From Chryseobacterium candidae (GTDB taxonomy: Bacteria > Bacteroidota > Bacteroidia > Flavobacteriales > Weeksellaceae): a DNA stretch of 64,000 nucleotides. The position numbers were made by a program, and so were the translations under genes. Under the pieces are notes generated by a model. It had not been told where the DNA came from and ran no database searches. It saw nothing but the letters and a program-made list of their open reading frames with translations. The stretch lies in NCBI RefSeq assembly GCF_004916905.1, contig NZ_SDLV01000003.1, positions 62,001-126,000 of the forward strand, written 5' to 3'. The first letter of the stretch is position 1; each line of letters begins with the position of its first letter. Shown one piece after another: positions 37,630-47,201 of the stretch.

Positions 37630-40600
37630 CTATAGTGCTTCCTTATGCTTTTTGCGATAGGCATAATGGAAAATAATAGGCAGTACAGTAAATGACAGCA
37701 GCATACAGATAATTAATCCTCCAACAATCATAATGGCTAACGGTTTCTGAATTTCAGAACCCATTCCGTTGGACATCGCTGCGGGAAGAAGTCCCATAGA
37801 ACCCATCAGGGCAATCATCACCACCGGGCGGATTCTGCTTTTCACTCCCAGCGCTATGGATTCTTTGAGTGACATTCTGTTTTGCAGATTCTCTTTCATA
37901 ACTCCGATCAGAACGATACCGTCTATGGTAGCCACTCCAAACAGGATGATAAACCCAATTCCCGCTGAGATCCCGAAGATGGTTCCTGTAAACCACAGGG
38001 ACAAGAATCCTCCAATGAAAGCAAATGCCAGGGTAATGGATGAAATCAGCGTATCTTTTATGTTTCCGAAGTTAAAGTATAGCAGCATCAGAATAAGAAC
38101 TAAAGAAATCGGTACTACCATAGCCAGCTGTTTTGCGGCTCTTTCTTTACTTTCAAATTCTCCGGCCCACGTCATTTTATGCTTTTTCGGAAGCTTCACT
38201 TCCTGATCTACTTTCGCTTTGGCTTCCTGAATGGTACTTCCCAGATCACGCCCTTCAATATTAAATCCAACTCCGATATATCTGCTGTTTCCTTCACGAT
38301 AAATAAATGACGGTCCGGTGTGATAATCAATGGTTGCAATTTCCTTCAACGGAACTTTTTTATTGTCCTGAGTCGGGATGAGAATATTTCCCATCTTTTC
38401 AGGTGTATCTCTGTAATCTTTTTCAAATCTGAGCATTACGTCAAACATTCTTTCCTGTTCGTAAAACTTGGTGGCAGCCTGCCCTCCGATTGTCATTTCA
38501 ATGACCGCCTGTGCATCTGCTGTGGACACCCCATATTTTGCCATTTTGGAATCATGAAGTTGTATTCTCAGCTCAGGAAGTCCGATATTTTTAAAAACAT
38601 TCACATCGGATATTCCCGGAACTGTTCTGATGGAATTGGCTACTTTATTGGCATAATTTTCCAGCTCAAATAAATCATTTCCAAAAATTTTAATGACCAG
38701 CGGTGCTTTTACTCCCGCTACATATTCTTCCACATTATCCTGTATCGGCTGGCTGAATCCAAAATTGATACCCGGAAATTTCTCAAGAGAGACTCTCATT
38801 TCTTCTAGGAGTTCTTCTTTGGATATTTTTTTCTTCCATTTATTTTCCGGCTTCAGCTGAATATTAAATTCGATATTAAAAAATCCGGTGGGATCTGTTC
38901 CGTCATTGGGGCGGCCTGTCTGGGTCATGACAAATTGTACTTCATCATATTTCATGAGAATCTCCTTCATTTCTTTGGTTAACCTAACAGATTCATCCAG
39001 ATTGACACTGTTGGGAAGGGTTGCTCTTACATAGATGGCACCTTCGTTCAGTTTGGGTAAAAATTCAGATCCGTAATTGGAGAATCTCCAGCCACAAACG
39101 GCAAGCAAGGCAACGAAACCAATAATGAATCCTTTTTTGTGACGATCACTGAATTCGTAGATTCTATAAATATTAACTCTGAAGAATCTCGAAATAAAGT
39201 TTTCTTTCTCTTCAATATTTTTAGTCAACAGCAGTTTACACATTGCCGGAACATAGGTCAAACTTAAAATCAATGATCCCAATAATGCATATCCCAGTGT
39301 AAATGCCAAAGGAGAGAACATTTTTCCTTCCACTTTCTGGAAAGAGAAAATCGGCATCAGCGCAACGATAAGAATCAGCAGGGCAAAGAAAATATAGCTT
39401 GCTACGCTTCCTGCACTTTTCTTGATGATTCCCAGTTTTGAAATTTTATTGAATCTCCGCAGCCCTATCTTTTTCGCTTTAAGCTCGAGGGCGACAAAGA
39501 CGTGTTCGACAATAACCAGTGTTCCTTCCAGAAGCAGCCCAAAGTCCAGTGCTCCCATGGAAATCAGGTTGGCCGGCAGACCCTGAATTTTCAGCATAAT
39601 AATAGCAAACAGAAAAGCCAAAGGAATTACTGATGCTACGATGAAAGTAGTTCTCCAGTTGTAAAGGAAAATAAATACAATGACGGAAACCAGAATGATT
39701 CCTTCAATAAGGTTTTTGGAAACGGTATGAACGGTAGTGTTCACAAGCTCCGTACGGTCAATGATCGGAACAATCTGTACATCACCGGGAAGCTCTCCGC
39801 CATTCAGTTCTTCTATTCTGTCTTTCAGCCTTGCAATGACTTCGCTTGGATTTTCACCACGAAGCATAATCACAATTCCTTGTACAACATCATTTTCTTT
39901 GTTGTATCCTACCTGTCCTAATCTCGGTTTTGCAGAAACTTTTACTTCGGCAACGTGCTTTACCAAAATAGGCGTAGAACCTTTTACCTCGATCTGAATA
40001 TTTTCTATATCTTCTTTTTTCTCCAAAAGACCGATCCCCCGCACTACATAAGCCTGATCACCTTTTGCCACTACATCTCCTCCTACATTGATATTACTCT
40101 TCGAAACCGCTTCATACACATCCAGGGGGGAAAGGTCGTAATTGTGTAATTCCGTAGGATTAATTTTTATTTCATATGTTTTTTCTTCTCCGCCAAAGCT
40201 CACCACATCTGCCACACCGGGAACGGCCAGCAATTCTCTTTCTACCACCCAATCCTGAATGGCTGTCACTTCTTTGATCGGAAGCTTACTCTTGATAATA
40301 TACCGGTAAATTTCTCCTGTAGCACCAGAGGGAGGTTCAATGCTGTACTCTGCTCCGGCAGGAAGTTCTACATTTCCGAGTTTATTGGAAGCATATTGCT
40401 GGGCATAAAAATCATTGACATGGTCATCAAAAATAACCGTCACCACAGATAATCCGAATAAGGAAATAGAACGTACCGAAGTTTTATTCGGGATGGCATT
40501 CATTTCCTTTGAAATGGGTAATGTGACAAATTTTTCTATTTCCTCAGCACTTCTTCCCGGCCATTGGGTAATCACTCTTACCCTTGTATTGGTAACATCC

Positions 40601-40728
40601 GGAAATGCTTCAATGGGTGTATGTATGTAGGAATAGATTCCTCCAGCCAGCAATAGAAAAGTTCCCAAAAGAACAATCAATGAGTTTTTTAACGAGAAGG
40701 AAACTATATTCTGTACAAATTTTCGCAT
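37630..40728 (-). CDS. Heavy-metal RND efflux pump, CzcA/CusA family
   Basis: Inner-membrane proton-driven pump of the tripartite HME-RND type. The 1032 residues have the two repeated halves with 12 transmembrane segments. The fourth segment carries the proton-relay motif DFGLLLEGTLVIVEH with Asp395, Glu401 and Glu408. This is closer to the DFGxxxDG...E pattern of divalent-cation pumps (Czc type) than to the Cu(I)/Ag(I) CusA pattern, with Glu replacing the middle Asp. The start codon overlaps the stop of the adaptor gene by one base, so translation is coupled. Substrate is likely Zn, Co, Cd or Ni, but this is inferred. Confidence 0.93.
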   Translation of the reverse strand: MRKFVQNIVSFSLKNSLIVLLGTFLLLAGGIYSYIHTPIEAFPDVTNTRVRVITQWPGRSAEEIEKFVTLPISKEMNAIPNKTSVRSISLFGLSVVTVIFDDHVNDFYAQQYASNKLGNVELPAGAEYSIEPPSGATGEIYRYIIKSKLPIKEVTAIQDWVVERELLAVPGVADVVSFGGEEKTYEIKINPTELHNYDLSPLDVYEAVSKSNINVGGDVVAKGDQAYVVRGIGLLEKKEDIENIQIEVKGSTPILVKHVAEVKVSAKPRLGQVGYNKENDVVQGIVIMLRGENPSEVIARLKDRIEELNGGELPGDVQIVPIIDRTELVNTTVHTVSKNLIEGIILVSVIVFIFLYNWRTTFIVASVIPLAFLFAIIMLKIQGLPANLISMGALDFGLLLEGTLVIVEHVFVALELKAKKIGLRRFNKISKLGIIKKSAGSVASYIFFALLILIVALMPIFSFQKVEGKMFSPLAFTLGYALLGSLILSLTYVPAMCKLLLTKNIEEKENFISRFFRVNIYRIYEFSDRHKKGFIIGFVALLAVCGWRFSNYGSEFLPKLNEGAIYVRATLPNSVNLDESVRLTKEMKEILMKYDEVQFVMTQTGRPNDGTDPTGFFNIEFNIQLKPENKWKKKISKEELLEEMRVSLEKFPGINFGFSQPIQDNVEEYVAGVKAPLVIKIFGNDLFELENYANKVANSIRTVPGISDVNVFKNIGLPELRIQLHDSKMAKYGVSTADAQAVIEMTIGGQAATKFYEQERMFDVMLRFEKDYRDTPEKMGNILIPTQDNKKVPLKEIATIDYHTGPSFIYREGNSRYIGVGFNIEGRDLGSTIQEAKAKVDQEVKLPKKHKMTWAGEFESKERAAKQLAMVVPISLVLILMLLYFNFGNIKDTLISSITLAFAFIGGFLSLWFTGTIFGISAGIGFIILFGVATIDGIVLIGVMKENLQNRMSLKESIALGVKSRIRPVVMIALMGSMGLLPAAMSNGMGSEIQKPLAIMIVGGLIICMLLSFTVLPIIFHYAYRKKHKEAL

Positions 40729-41843
40729 TACTTCGTGGAATTATTTAATTGGTTTTTCAGATTTTCATAGATCAGCAGTCCGTTGGAAGCAATAACATTT
40801 TCACCCGGTTTTAAATTGCCTTCTACATAGATATATTGACTGTTGGAAGCAATCTCCGTGACGGGTCTTATCTCAAGCTCACAATCCTTTTTATAAACCA
40901 CGACATAGCTTTGGTTATTATCAAAGATTAAAGCTTTTGCAGGAATTGCCAATGCGCTTTTGTTTTGTGAGTTGATGGGTAATACAACATCCGCGGACAT
41001 TCCCGGCCTCAGTTTCATTCCATTATTATCCATAATGATTTTGGCTTTGAGTACCCTTTCGTTTTCATTGAAAACCTGGGAAACGGTATTAATCTTACCT
41101 GAAAAACTGTCATCAGGATAAGCAAGTGTTTTTACCACAACCGGCTGATCTGCATAAACGTGTCTCATATTGGTGGCATATACATTGGCCATTACCCAGA
41201 CTTTATCCAGGTTGGAAATGGTAAACAGCTGATCTCCTCCTGCGGTAACAGGCATTCCTTTGGAAATATTCTTCGAAATAACATATCCGTCTGCAGGGGC
41301 TTTGATCTGAATCGTACTTCCTCCTGCAGAATAAAGCTGCATATTTTTCTGTGTCTTGGAAATATTGGACTGTAATATCGCAACTTCGGAACGCGCTTCC
41401 TGCAAATCTTTCTGAGAGGCAATATCATCTTTATACATAGCTTCTACAGAGGAAAGTTTTCTTTTCGCAACAGCCAGCTGTGCCTGTAAGGTCTGCGTAT
41501 CATCCTGCATTTCATTAACAGCTGTACTTTTTACACTGGCCAGCGTCTGTCCCTTTTTTACATAGTCACCAAGAGAAAAATAGGTATCCATCACCACTCC
41601 ATCCACAAGGCTCACAAAAGGAACTGTTTTATCAGAATTACTTTCTACTTCTCCGGTAAGTGTAATACTTTCTTCTATGGGAAGCATTTCTGCCTTAGCC
41701 AGTTTAATCTCTTTTTTAAGTTCTTTGCTGATGCAATAAGCTTTTTCAGGTTCTTTATTTTCTACTTTTCCGGCACAGCCTGTAAAAATAATGAGGGCAG
41801 ACAGGTAAGCTGCAGCGCTGTATTTAGTAATATTTTTGTTCAT
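40728..41843 (-). CDS. RND efflux periplasmic adaptor (membrane fusion) lipoprotein
   Basis: Bridges the RND pump and the outer-membrane channel. The 371 residues start with a lipoprotein signal (lipobox FTGC, Cys23). A lipoyl/barrel-sandwich region (VDGVVMDTYFSLGDYVKKGQ near 80-99) is followed by a coiled-coil hairpin near 115-165, the second lipoyl half (IQIKAPADGYVISKNISKG) and beta-barrel and proximal domains. It follows the TolC gene by 3 bases and overlaps the pump gene by one base. Confidence 0.93.
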   Translation of the reverse strand: MNKNITKYSAAAYLSALIIFTGCAGKVENKEPEKAYCISKELKKEIKLAKAEMLPIEESITLTGEVESNSDKTVPFVSLVDGVVMDTYFSLGDYVKKGQTLASVKSTAVNEMQDDTQTLQAQLAVAKRKLSSVEAMYKDDIASQKDLQEARSEVAILQSNISKTQKNMQLYSAGGSTIQIKAPADGYVISKNISKGMPVTAGGDQLFTISNLDKVWVMANVYATNMRHVYADQPVVVKTLAYPDDSFSGKINTVSQVFNENERVLKAKIIMDNNGMKLRPGMSADVVLPINSQNKSALAIPAKALIFDNNQSYVVVYKKDCELEIRPVTEIASNSQYIYVEGNLKPGENVIASNGLLIYENLKNQLNNSTK

Positions 41844-41846
41844 AGC

Positions 41847-43142
41847 TTATAAATCTTGTCCTACAACATACTGCAGGTTTTCGTAGTATTGATTCAATTC
41901 TTTTTTAGTATCCAGGATGATCATTTTATTTCCGATGTAGGTATCCAGAAAATCCATGTACTCCAGCATGCTGATATTTCTGAGTCTGAAGTTTTTTTCG
42001 TGGCTTACCAGCAAACCATCGAGTGTAGCTTCATAATTGTCATCAATTTCTTCCGAAACCTGTTGTGTTCTGATATAGTTTCTGAAGACAGAGACAATTT
42101 CATTCTCAGACTTCAGCATGTTTTTGCGGGTCTCAAGCTTGCTTTTCTCAATCTCAAGCTTCGCTTCCTGGATATTGCCTTTATTGCGGTCGAAAATGGG
42201 CAGATCAACAGAAACTCCCAACCCTATAAAGTCTTTCATAATATTTCCTCCCCGGTCATAGCCTATAGAAACTGCAACATCGGGAGTCTTCATGGCGTTT
42301 TGAATTTCCAGATTTTTAGCAGCATGTTTTTCTTTATTCTTCGAGATCATGATGTCGGGACGATTTTCTTTGGCCTTTTCCATCCATTGAGTTACTTCCA
42401 GCTCTGATAGTTGTTTTTCGGGCATAACAAATGAATCTGAAATCTCCAGATAGGTTTGGGAAGGCAGCATCAATAAGGCTTTAAGCTCTACCTGCTGATC
42501 TTCAATTTCCTGCTTCAATGAAACCAGCTTCTTTTTAAATTCAATTTCCTGTGCTTTTAAGCGGACATATTCAGCTTTACTGATATTCCCAAGGTTTAAT
42601 TGATTATTATAGGATTTTGTTAATTTCTCAATGGAAGCAATCTGCCCCTGATAGATTTTCTGTTGTTCCTGATTGTAAAGAATTTCAGTAATGGTATTTC
42701 TGAGCGTCTTCTTAAGTTCACGTAAAACTTCCTGCAGTTCATACTTCTCACCTTCCACTTCTATTTTCTGAAGTTCGATATTTTTCCTTCTTTTACCTGC
42801 AGTCTGAATCACCTGTTCTATCTCGGCAGAAATCTGAGTACTTTTTCCCCAGTTTCCGATGAGCGCAGGCTGCTCTTCGATATCATAGGTTCTCCATAGA
42901 TTGACTTCACTGATACTCAATGTAGGGTTAGGCCAGTATTTAGCCTGAACAGCTCTTGCCTCGGCTTGTGAAATTTCAAGCTTCTGCGCAATAAGGTCAA
43001 GGTTTTTAGCAAGAAAAATAGTTTCAGCCTCCTTTCTGCTGATTTTCATAGTGTCTGAAATCTGTGCAGAAAAGAAACTGAAACAGGGAATATAAAATAG
43101 GGTAAAAAATAGCTTCTTCAAAGTCTTTTTATTTAAGACCAC
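41847..43142 (-). CDS. TolC/CzcC-family outer-membrane efflux channel
   Basis: Outer-membrane exit duct of the metal pump. The open frame has 431 residues with two OEP repeats of long helices and coiled-coil character. No ATG is available: the frame opens with GTG at 43142, but that codon lies inside a TAGCTTTG promoter box (43142-43149). The TTG at 43121 is therefore the likelier start; it gives a clean signal peptide (KKLFFTLFYIPCFSFFSAQ) and 424 residues. Next gene follows by 3 bases. Confidence 0.88.
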   Translation of the reverse strand: MVLNKKTLKKLFFTLFYIPCFSFFSAQISDTMKISRKEAETIFLAKNLDLIAQKLEISQAEARAVQAKYWPNPTLSISEVNLWRTYDIEEQPALIGNWGKSTQISAEIEQVIQTAGKRRKNIELQKIEVEGEKYELQEVLRELKKTLRNTITEILYNQEQQKIYQGQIASIEKLTKSYNNQLNLGNISKAEYVRLKAQEIEFKKKLVSLKQEIEDQQVELKALLMLPSQTYLEISDSFVMPEKQLSELEVTQWMEKAKENRPDIMISKNKEKHAAKNLEIQNAMKTPDVAVSIGYDRGGNIMKDFIGLGVSVDLPIFDRNKGNIQEAKLEIEKSKLETRKNMLKSENEIVSVFRNYIRTQQVSEEIDDNYEATLDGLLVSHEKNFRLRNISMLEYMDFLDTYIGNKMIILDTKKELNQYYENLQYVVGQDL

Positions 43143-43149
43143 AAAGCTA
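43142..43149 (-). promoter_or_regulatory. -7 box of the RND efflux operon
   Basis: TAGCTTTG on the minus strand. No TTTG box is found at 17-21 bases upstream, which fits a promoter activated by the nearby OmpR-type regulator. Transcription would begin near 43136, downstream of the GTG at 43142. Confidence 0.5.
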
Positions 43150-43202
43150 TTTGTCTTATATTAGAGGGAATTGTAAAGAAAATTAAAATTCGGTTAGTTC
43201 AA

Positions 43203-43220
43203 CATTAGAGTTTGATTAGA
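43203..43220 (-). promoter_or_regulatory. Paired heptamers, OmpR-type regulator site candidate
   Basis: Two direct heptamers, TCTAATC and TCTAATG on the minus strand (43214-43220 and 43203-43209), are separated by four bases, giving the 11-base period known for OmpR-family sites. They lie about 55-70 bases upstream of the -7 box. Further TTAGT/ATTAG-type copies (ATTAGTG) lie at about 43231-43260. The regulator at 44635-45309 is the natural candidate. Confidence 0.55.
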
Positions 43221-43267
43221 ACTTTTTTAAAACACTAATAACACAAATATTTTCACTAATGACACGA

Positions 43268-44632
43268 TTATGAATAAGCCGGAAATTCAAGAAGCACATT
43301 AGTCCCGACATGAACAGCAGAATCTATTTTCATGACAATATGATGATGATCAAAAATACTTTTAGAAAGGGATAATCCAATCCCACTGCCTTTTACCGTA
43401 TCTACATTTTTTCCTCTGTAGAACGTTTCAGCTATTTTCACAAGATCATCAGCCGGAATTCCTCTTCCTTCATCTCTGACCTCAATATTCAGCTGATTGC
43501 TTTTTTCTGATAATGTGATCACTATAGGTTTGTCATAGGAATATTTGATGGCATTTTCTACAATATTATATAATGCAAGGTAGAGAAGTGTCTCGTTTCC
43601 CGGGAATTCCAATAAAGCAGGTTTTGTTACCTGAAGCTGTATTTTGATAGATGAATTGTTTTCTTTTGCTTTGGTTTCTAATTTTTCATAAATTTTCCAG
43701 ATCAGCTCATCTACTCTCATGAGTTTGTGAGAAGACTCCAGTTTTGTCATTCCGGACATCAGCAAAAGATTGTTGAGAATATTTTCAATCTCATACACGT
43801 TTTCCAATGACTGCCTTGCCACTTCTTTATATTCTTCCGGTGTACGGTCTTTTTGGGCAAAGACTTCCAGGTTTCCGGATATTGCCGCTAAGGGCGTTTT
43901 GAATTCATGAGAAACATAATTGATAAAGTTCTGCTGCAGAAGCACATTTTCAGAAATTCTGCCCAGCAGTTTATTATAAGATTTAATAAGATCTTCAATC
44001 TCATCATTGGTATTCGTGGAAGTAATAATTGCCGTAGAGATATTATTATATTCCACTTTATTGATGCGTTCCACTACATTGGAAATAGGTTTATAAACCA
44101 CCTTAGAAAGATATCTGCTCAGAAAATAAATCGCAAGCAGACCAATGACCAATACCGAAAGCATGATAATAGCCAGTCTCAGGATCTGCGACTGGAAAGA
44201 ATCGTTGGAAGATTTCACGAAAACCACAAAATCTCCCTGATTGTCCGGATAAAAAATCCCGTAATAGAATTGATTATCAGACATAAACTGTATTCCTTTG
44301 TTGTTTCTGACAGCCTGTAAATGGGACAGTTTTATATTCTTATCGTTCAGATTATGTCCAAAAGTAACTTCATTATTCTGATTATAAACTGCTACCCTGT
44401 TATTCTGAATCAGATGGTTGTATTCTTTTTTGATCTGGGCATGTCTGTCTTTGGGAAGCTCATCTTTTTCAAGATAATAAATAGCAGAAATTAACGCCGT
44501 ATTCCGCAGCTTTTCAAAATAGAAAATCTTGGTACTGTCATAATAGGCAAAAAATATCACCGCAGATGTAATGATAGAAACAATGCCGAATGAAAGGCTT
44601 GAAATAAGGGTAAATCTGTTTCTGAGCGTCAT
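43268..44632 (-). CDS. Sensor histidine kinase of the metal-efflux two-component system
   Basis: Membrane sensor, paired with the regulator 2 bases upstream. The 454 residues have a transmembrane segment near 11-30, a periplasmic domain near 31-148, a second segment near 151-171 and a HAMP linker near 172-225. The catalytic core follows: H-box NYVSHEFKTPLAAISGN with His242, N-box NIVENAIKYS with Asn360, G1 box DEGRGI near 387 and G2 box GSGIGLSLSKS near 415. The family resembles CusS/ArlS-type kinases. The periplasmic domain shows no clear metal-binding cluster, so the signal is unknown; efflux-pump control is inferred from the neighbours. Confidence 0.9.
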   Translation of the reverse strand: MTLRNRFTLISSLSFGIVSIITSAVIFFAYYDSTKIFYFEKLRNTALISAIYYLEKDELPKDRHAQIKKEYNHLIQNNRVAVYNQNNEVTFGHNLNDKNIKLSHLQAVRNNKGIQFMSDNQFYYGIFYPDNQGDFVVFVKSSNDSFQSQILRLAIIMLSVLVIGLLAIYFLSRYLSKVVYKPISNVVERINKVEYNNISTAIITSTNTNDEIEDLIKSYNKLLGRISENVLLQQNFINYVSHEFKTPLAAISGNLEVFAQKDRTPEEYKEVARQSLENVYEIENILNNLLLMSGMTKLESSHKLMRVDELIWKIYEKLETKAKENNSSIKIQLQVTKPALLEFPGNETLLYLALYNIVENAIKYSYDKPIVITLSEKSNQLNIEVRDEGRGIPADDLVKIAETFYRGKNVDTVKGSGIGLSLSKSIFDHHHIVMKIDSAVHVGTNVLLEFPAYS

Positions 44633-44634
44633 TT

Positions 44635-45309
44635 TCAGTCTTTGATCAAATAACCGGTTCCTTTTACCGTATGAATAATTTTATGTTCTGTCTCATCAAT
44701 CTTATTACGCACATAGGAAATGTAAACATCTACTACATTCGTTGTATTATCAAAATCAATTCCCCAGACTTTATGCAAAATCTGGGTTCTGCTCAATACC
44801 TTATTTTTATTCTCCATCAGGAAAGTAAAAAGTTTGTATTCCGTAGGGGAAAATTCTATTTCTTTACCGTTCTGAGTTACTTTATGGAGATCCGTATCAA
44901 TGGTGATATTGCCGCATGATAAAAGCTGATCGTCTTTCTGATAACTTAATTTATTTCTTCTGGTTAACGCTTTAATTCTTGAAATCAGTTCTTCAAAATG
45001 GAAAGGTTTTGATAAATAATCATCAGCGCCCATGTCCAGCATTTTGATTTTATCATCAGGACTGTTCAAGGCACTTAAAACCAAAATCGGAGTATAATTT
45101 CCTTTAAATCTGATAATCTGTGTAAGCTGCATTCCATCCAGTCCGGGAAGCATGATATCCATTAAAATAATATCAAAATCATAGGTATGAAGAAGTTCAC
45201 GCGCCTTTTCCCCGGAATCTGCCAGGGTTGTAATATAGCCAGCCTCGGAAAGGCCTTTTATCAGGAAATTACTGATTCTTTGATCATCTTCTACCAACAA
45301 AATATTCAT
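44635..45309 (-). CDS. OmpR-family response regulator
   Basis: Transcription factor partner of the kinase. The 224 residues comprise a receiver domain with phospho-acceptor Asp51 (DIILMDIMLPGLDG), acidic pair Glu7-Asp8-Asp9 and Lys101 (DDYLSKPFHFEEL). The winged-helix effector domain near 125-222 includes EFSPTEYKLFTFLMENKNKV and VDVYISYVRNKID. It precedes the kinase by 2 bases. Probable targets are the pump operon (paired heptamers at 43203-43220) and itself. Confidence 0.92.
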   Translation of the reverse strand: MNILLVEDDQRISNFLIKGLSEAGYITTLADSGEKARELLHTYDFDIILMDIMLPGLDGMQLTQIIRFKGNYTPILVLSALNSPDDKIKMLDMGADDYLSKPFHFEELISRIKALTRRNKLSYQKDDQLLSCGNITIDTDLHKVTQNGKEIEFSPTEYKLFTFLMENKNKVLSRTQILHKVWGIDFDNTTNVVDVYISYVRNKIDETEHKIIHTVKGTGYLIKD

Positions 45310-45354
45310 AAGTTTCTGAAATTTCCCATAAATATAGGTATTCTAATTAAGAAA

Positions 45355-45390
45355 GGAAGCTGGAGGCTGGAAGAGAGAAGTAATGAAGCT
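45355..45390. repeat. Degenerate heptamer repeats between the regulator and rmuC
   Basis: GGAAGCT, GGAGGCT, GGAAGAG, AGAAGTA and ATGAAGC run in 7-base register. GGCTGGAAG (45365-45373) has an exact inverted copy CTTCCAGCC at 45463-45471, so the divergent spacer can fold into a long-range stem. Family and function are unknown. Confidence 0.6.
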
Positions 45391-45491
45391 ATGCCAAATA
45401 GTCTCAGACATTTCATCAATCTTTTAAAATTCTAAAACAAACAATAAGTATTGTTCATACAGCTTCCAGCCTTTTTTCATAATTTTGGAAG

Positions 45492-46997
45492 ATGGAGATG
45501 ATCTATTTAATTATTGGGTTGGTTGCCGGTGGTGTACTGGGAGCAATTATTTTATATTTTGCACTGAAATCGTCAATGGTTTCCAGAAGTTCTTATGATG
45601 CACTGAATACCTTATCTATTAAAAATCAATCTGATCTGGAAAATTCCAATCTGAAAATTCAGGAGCTTCATCAGAATATCAGTAAAGAGAAAGAAGCCAA
45701 TATGCTTCAGCAGGATCTTTTGGATGATCTGAAAAATGAATTTTCTAAAATATCCGCCGAATATTCTTCTTTAAACATCCAGTTTCAGGAGTTAAAACAA
45801 ATCAATCAGAGACAGACTTCTCAGATAGAAACCCACATTCTTGAAAAACAGACTCTTTTTGCTAAAAACTCTGAGCTTTCTGCTAAAAACGAAAGTCTCC
45901 AACAATCACTTGACACCCAGAAAGAAGAAATTATCAAGATTCAGGAAGAGTCTAAACTTCAGTTCGAAAACCTCGCGAATAAAATTTTAGAAGAAAAGAC
46001 AGAAAAGTTTACAACTCTCAATCAAAATAACTTAAAAAATATCCTTGACCCTTTTCAGGAGAAAATTGCAGACTTAAAAAACAAAGTTAACGAAGCCTAT
46101 GAAAAGGAAAATAAAGAACGTTTCTCCCTGGCAGAAAAAGTAAAAGAACTGGCAGAACTGAACCAGCAGATTTCCGAAGATGCCAAGAAACTTACCCGTG
46201 CACTGAAAGGAGAAAGTAAAACACAAGGAAACTGGGGCGAGATGATTCTGGAAAGTATTCTTGAAAAATCGGGACTGGTAAAAGGAAGAGAATATTTCCT
46301 GGAGCATGAATTACGCGATGAAGACAACAAAGCTTTATTCTCCGAATTTTCCGGAAAGAAAATGCGACCTGATGCCGTTGTAAAATATCCGGACGAAAGA
46401 AATGTCATCATTGATTCTAAAGTGTCACTGACTGCTTTTACCGAATTGGTAGACGAAACCGACGCCGATGTTTATGCCATAAAACTGAGCCAGCACCTTG
46501 GATCTATCAAGAATCATATTAATCAGTTAAGTCAAAAAGCATACGATGACTATGGAAAATCATTGGATTTTGTGATGATGTTCATTCCTAGTGAGCCTGC
46601 TTATATTGCTGCAATGCAGGCGGATCAGAATCTTTGGAACTATGCCTATGAAAGAAGAATCCTTCTCCTTAATCCAAGCAATCTGATCACCTCTCTTAAG
46701 CTGATTGCCGATCTTTGGAAACGCGAATATCAGAACCGAAATTCTATTGAAATCGCTGAACGAGGAGCCAGACTTTATGATAAATTCGTAGGCTTCGTAG
46801 AAAACCTGGAAAAGGTAGGACGAAATCTGGATCAGGCTAAAAATGTATACAATGATGCTTACAAACAGCTTCATACCGGAAATGACAACCTGGTGATCCA
46901 GACTCAGAAATTGAAATCATTAGGCATTAAAAATAAAAAAGATCTGCCTCAAAGTCTTATTGACAACAGCAGTTTCACAGAAACATCAGAAAGCTAA
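45492..46997 (+). CDS. rmuC: DNA recombination protein RmuC
   Basis: Membrane-anchored nuclease-like protein that limits inversions at short inverted repeats. The 501 residues start with one transmembrane segment (YLIIGLVAGGVLGAIILYFA), followed by a long coiled coil near 45-220 and the conserved RmuC domain from about 245. That domain contains GNWGEMILESILEKSGLVKG, the MRPDAVVKYPDERNVIIDSK core (nuclease-like Asp, Lys) and FVMMFIPSEPAY. The box TAATTTTG at 45480-45487 lies so close to the ATG at 45492 that the ATG at 45498 may be the true start, giving an almost leaderless message. Confidence 0.93.
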   Translation: MEMIYLIIGLVAGGVLGAIILYFALKSSMVSRSSYDALNTLSIKNQSDLENSNLKIQELHQNISKEKEANMLQQDLLDDLKNEFSKISAEYSSLNIQFQELKQINQRQTSQIETHILEKQTLFAKNSELSAKNESLQQSLDTQKEEIIKIQEESKLQFENLANKILEEKTEKFTTLNQNNLKNILDPFQEKIADLKNKVNEAYEKENKERFSLAEKVKELAELNQQISEDAKKLTRALKGESKTQGNWGEMILESILEKSGLVKGREYFLEHELRDEDNKALFSEFSGKKMRPDAVVKYPDERNVIIDSKVSLTAFTELVDETDADVYAIKLSQHLGSIKNHINQLSQKAYDDYGKSLDFVMMFIPSEPAYIAAMQADQNLWNYAYERRILLLNPSNLITSLKLIADLWKREYQNRNSIEIAERGARLYDKFVGFVENLEKVGRNLDQAKNVYNDAYKQLHTGNDNLVIQTQKLKSLGIKNKKDLPQSLIDNSSFTETSES

Positions 46998-47189
46998 ACC
47001 TCAGAAAAGCTATTCCCTTAGTTATTGGAAGCAGTATTCTTCTGAGCAAGCTATGTTCGGAATAAAATGGCTATTAATTGACTTTATGACCATTCTTATC
47101 TTTTTTTAAATGGAAAAATAAACTCCATTTGAGACTACTCGGAAAACCATTTTTGTTAAAACCAGAGAAGTTCAATCATAAATTTTGCA

Positions 47190-47197
47190 TAATTTTG
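47190..47197 (+). promoter_or_regulatory. -7 box of the SpoU methyltransferase gene
   Basis: TAATTTTG, 4 bases before the ATG at 47202, so the message would be nearly leaderless. A near-copy (TAAATTTTG) lies just upstream at 47179. No -33 box. Confidence 0.45.
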
Positions 47198-47201
47198 CAG
47201 C

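Noticed and set aside
41856..42407. Open frame of 183 codons on the plus strand
   Set aside because: Antisense to the TolC-family gene and without start context or family motif.
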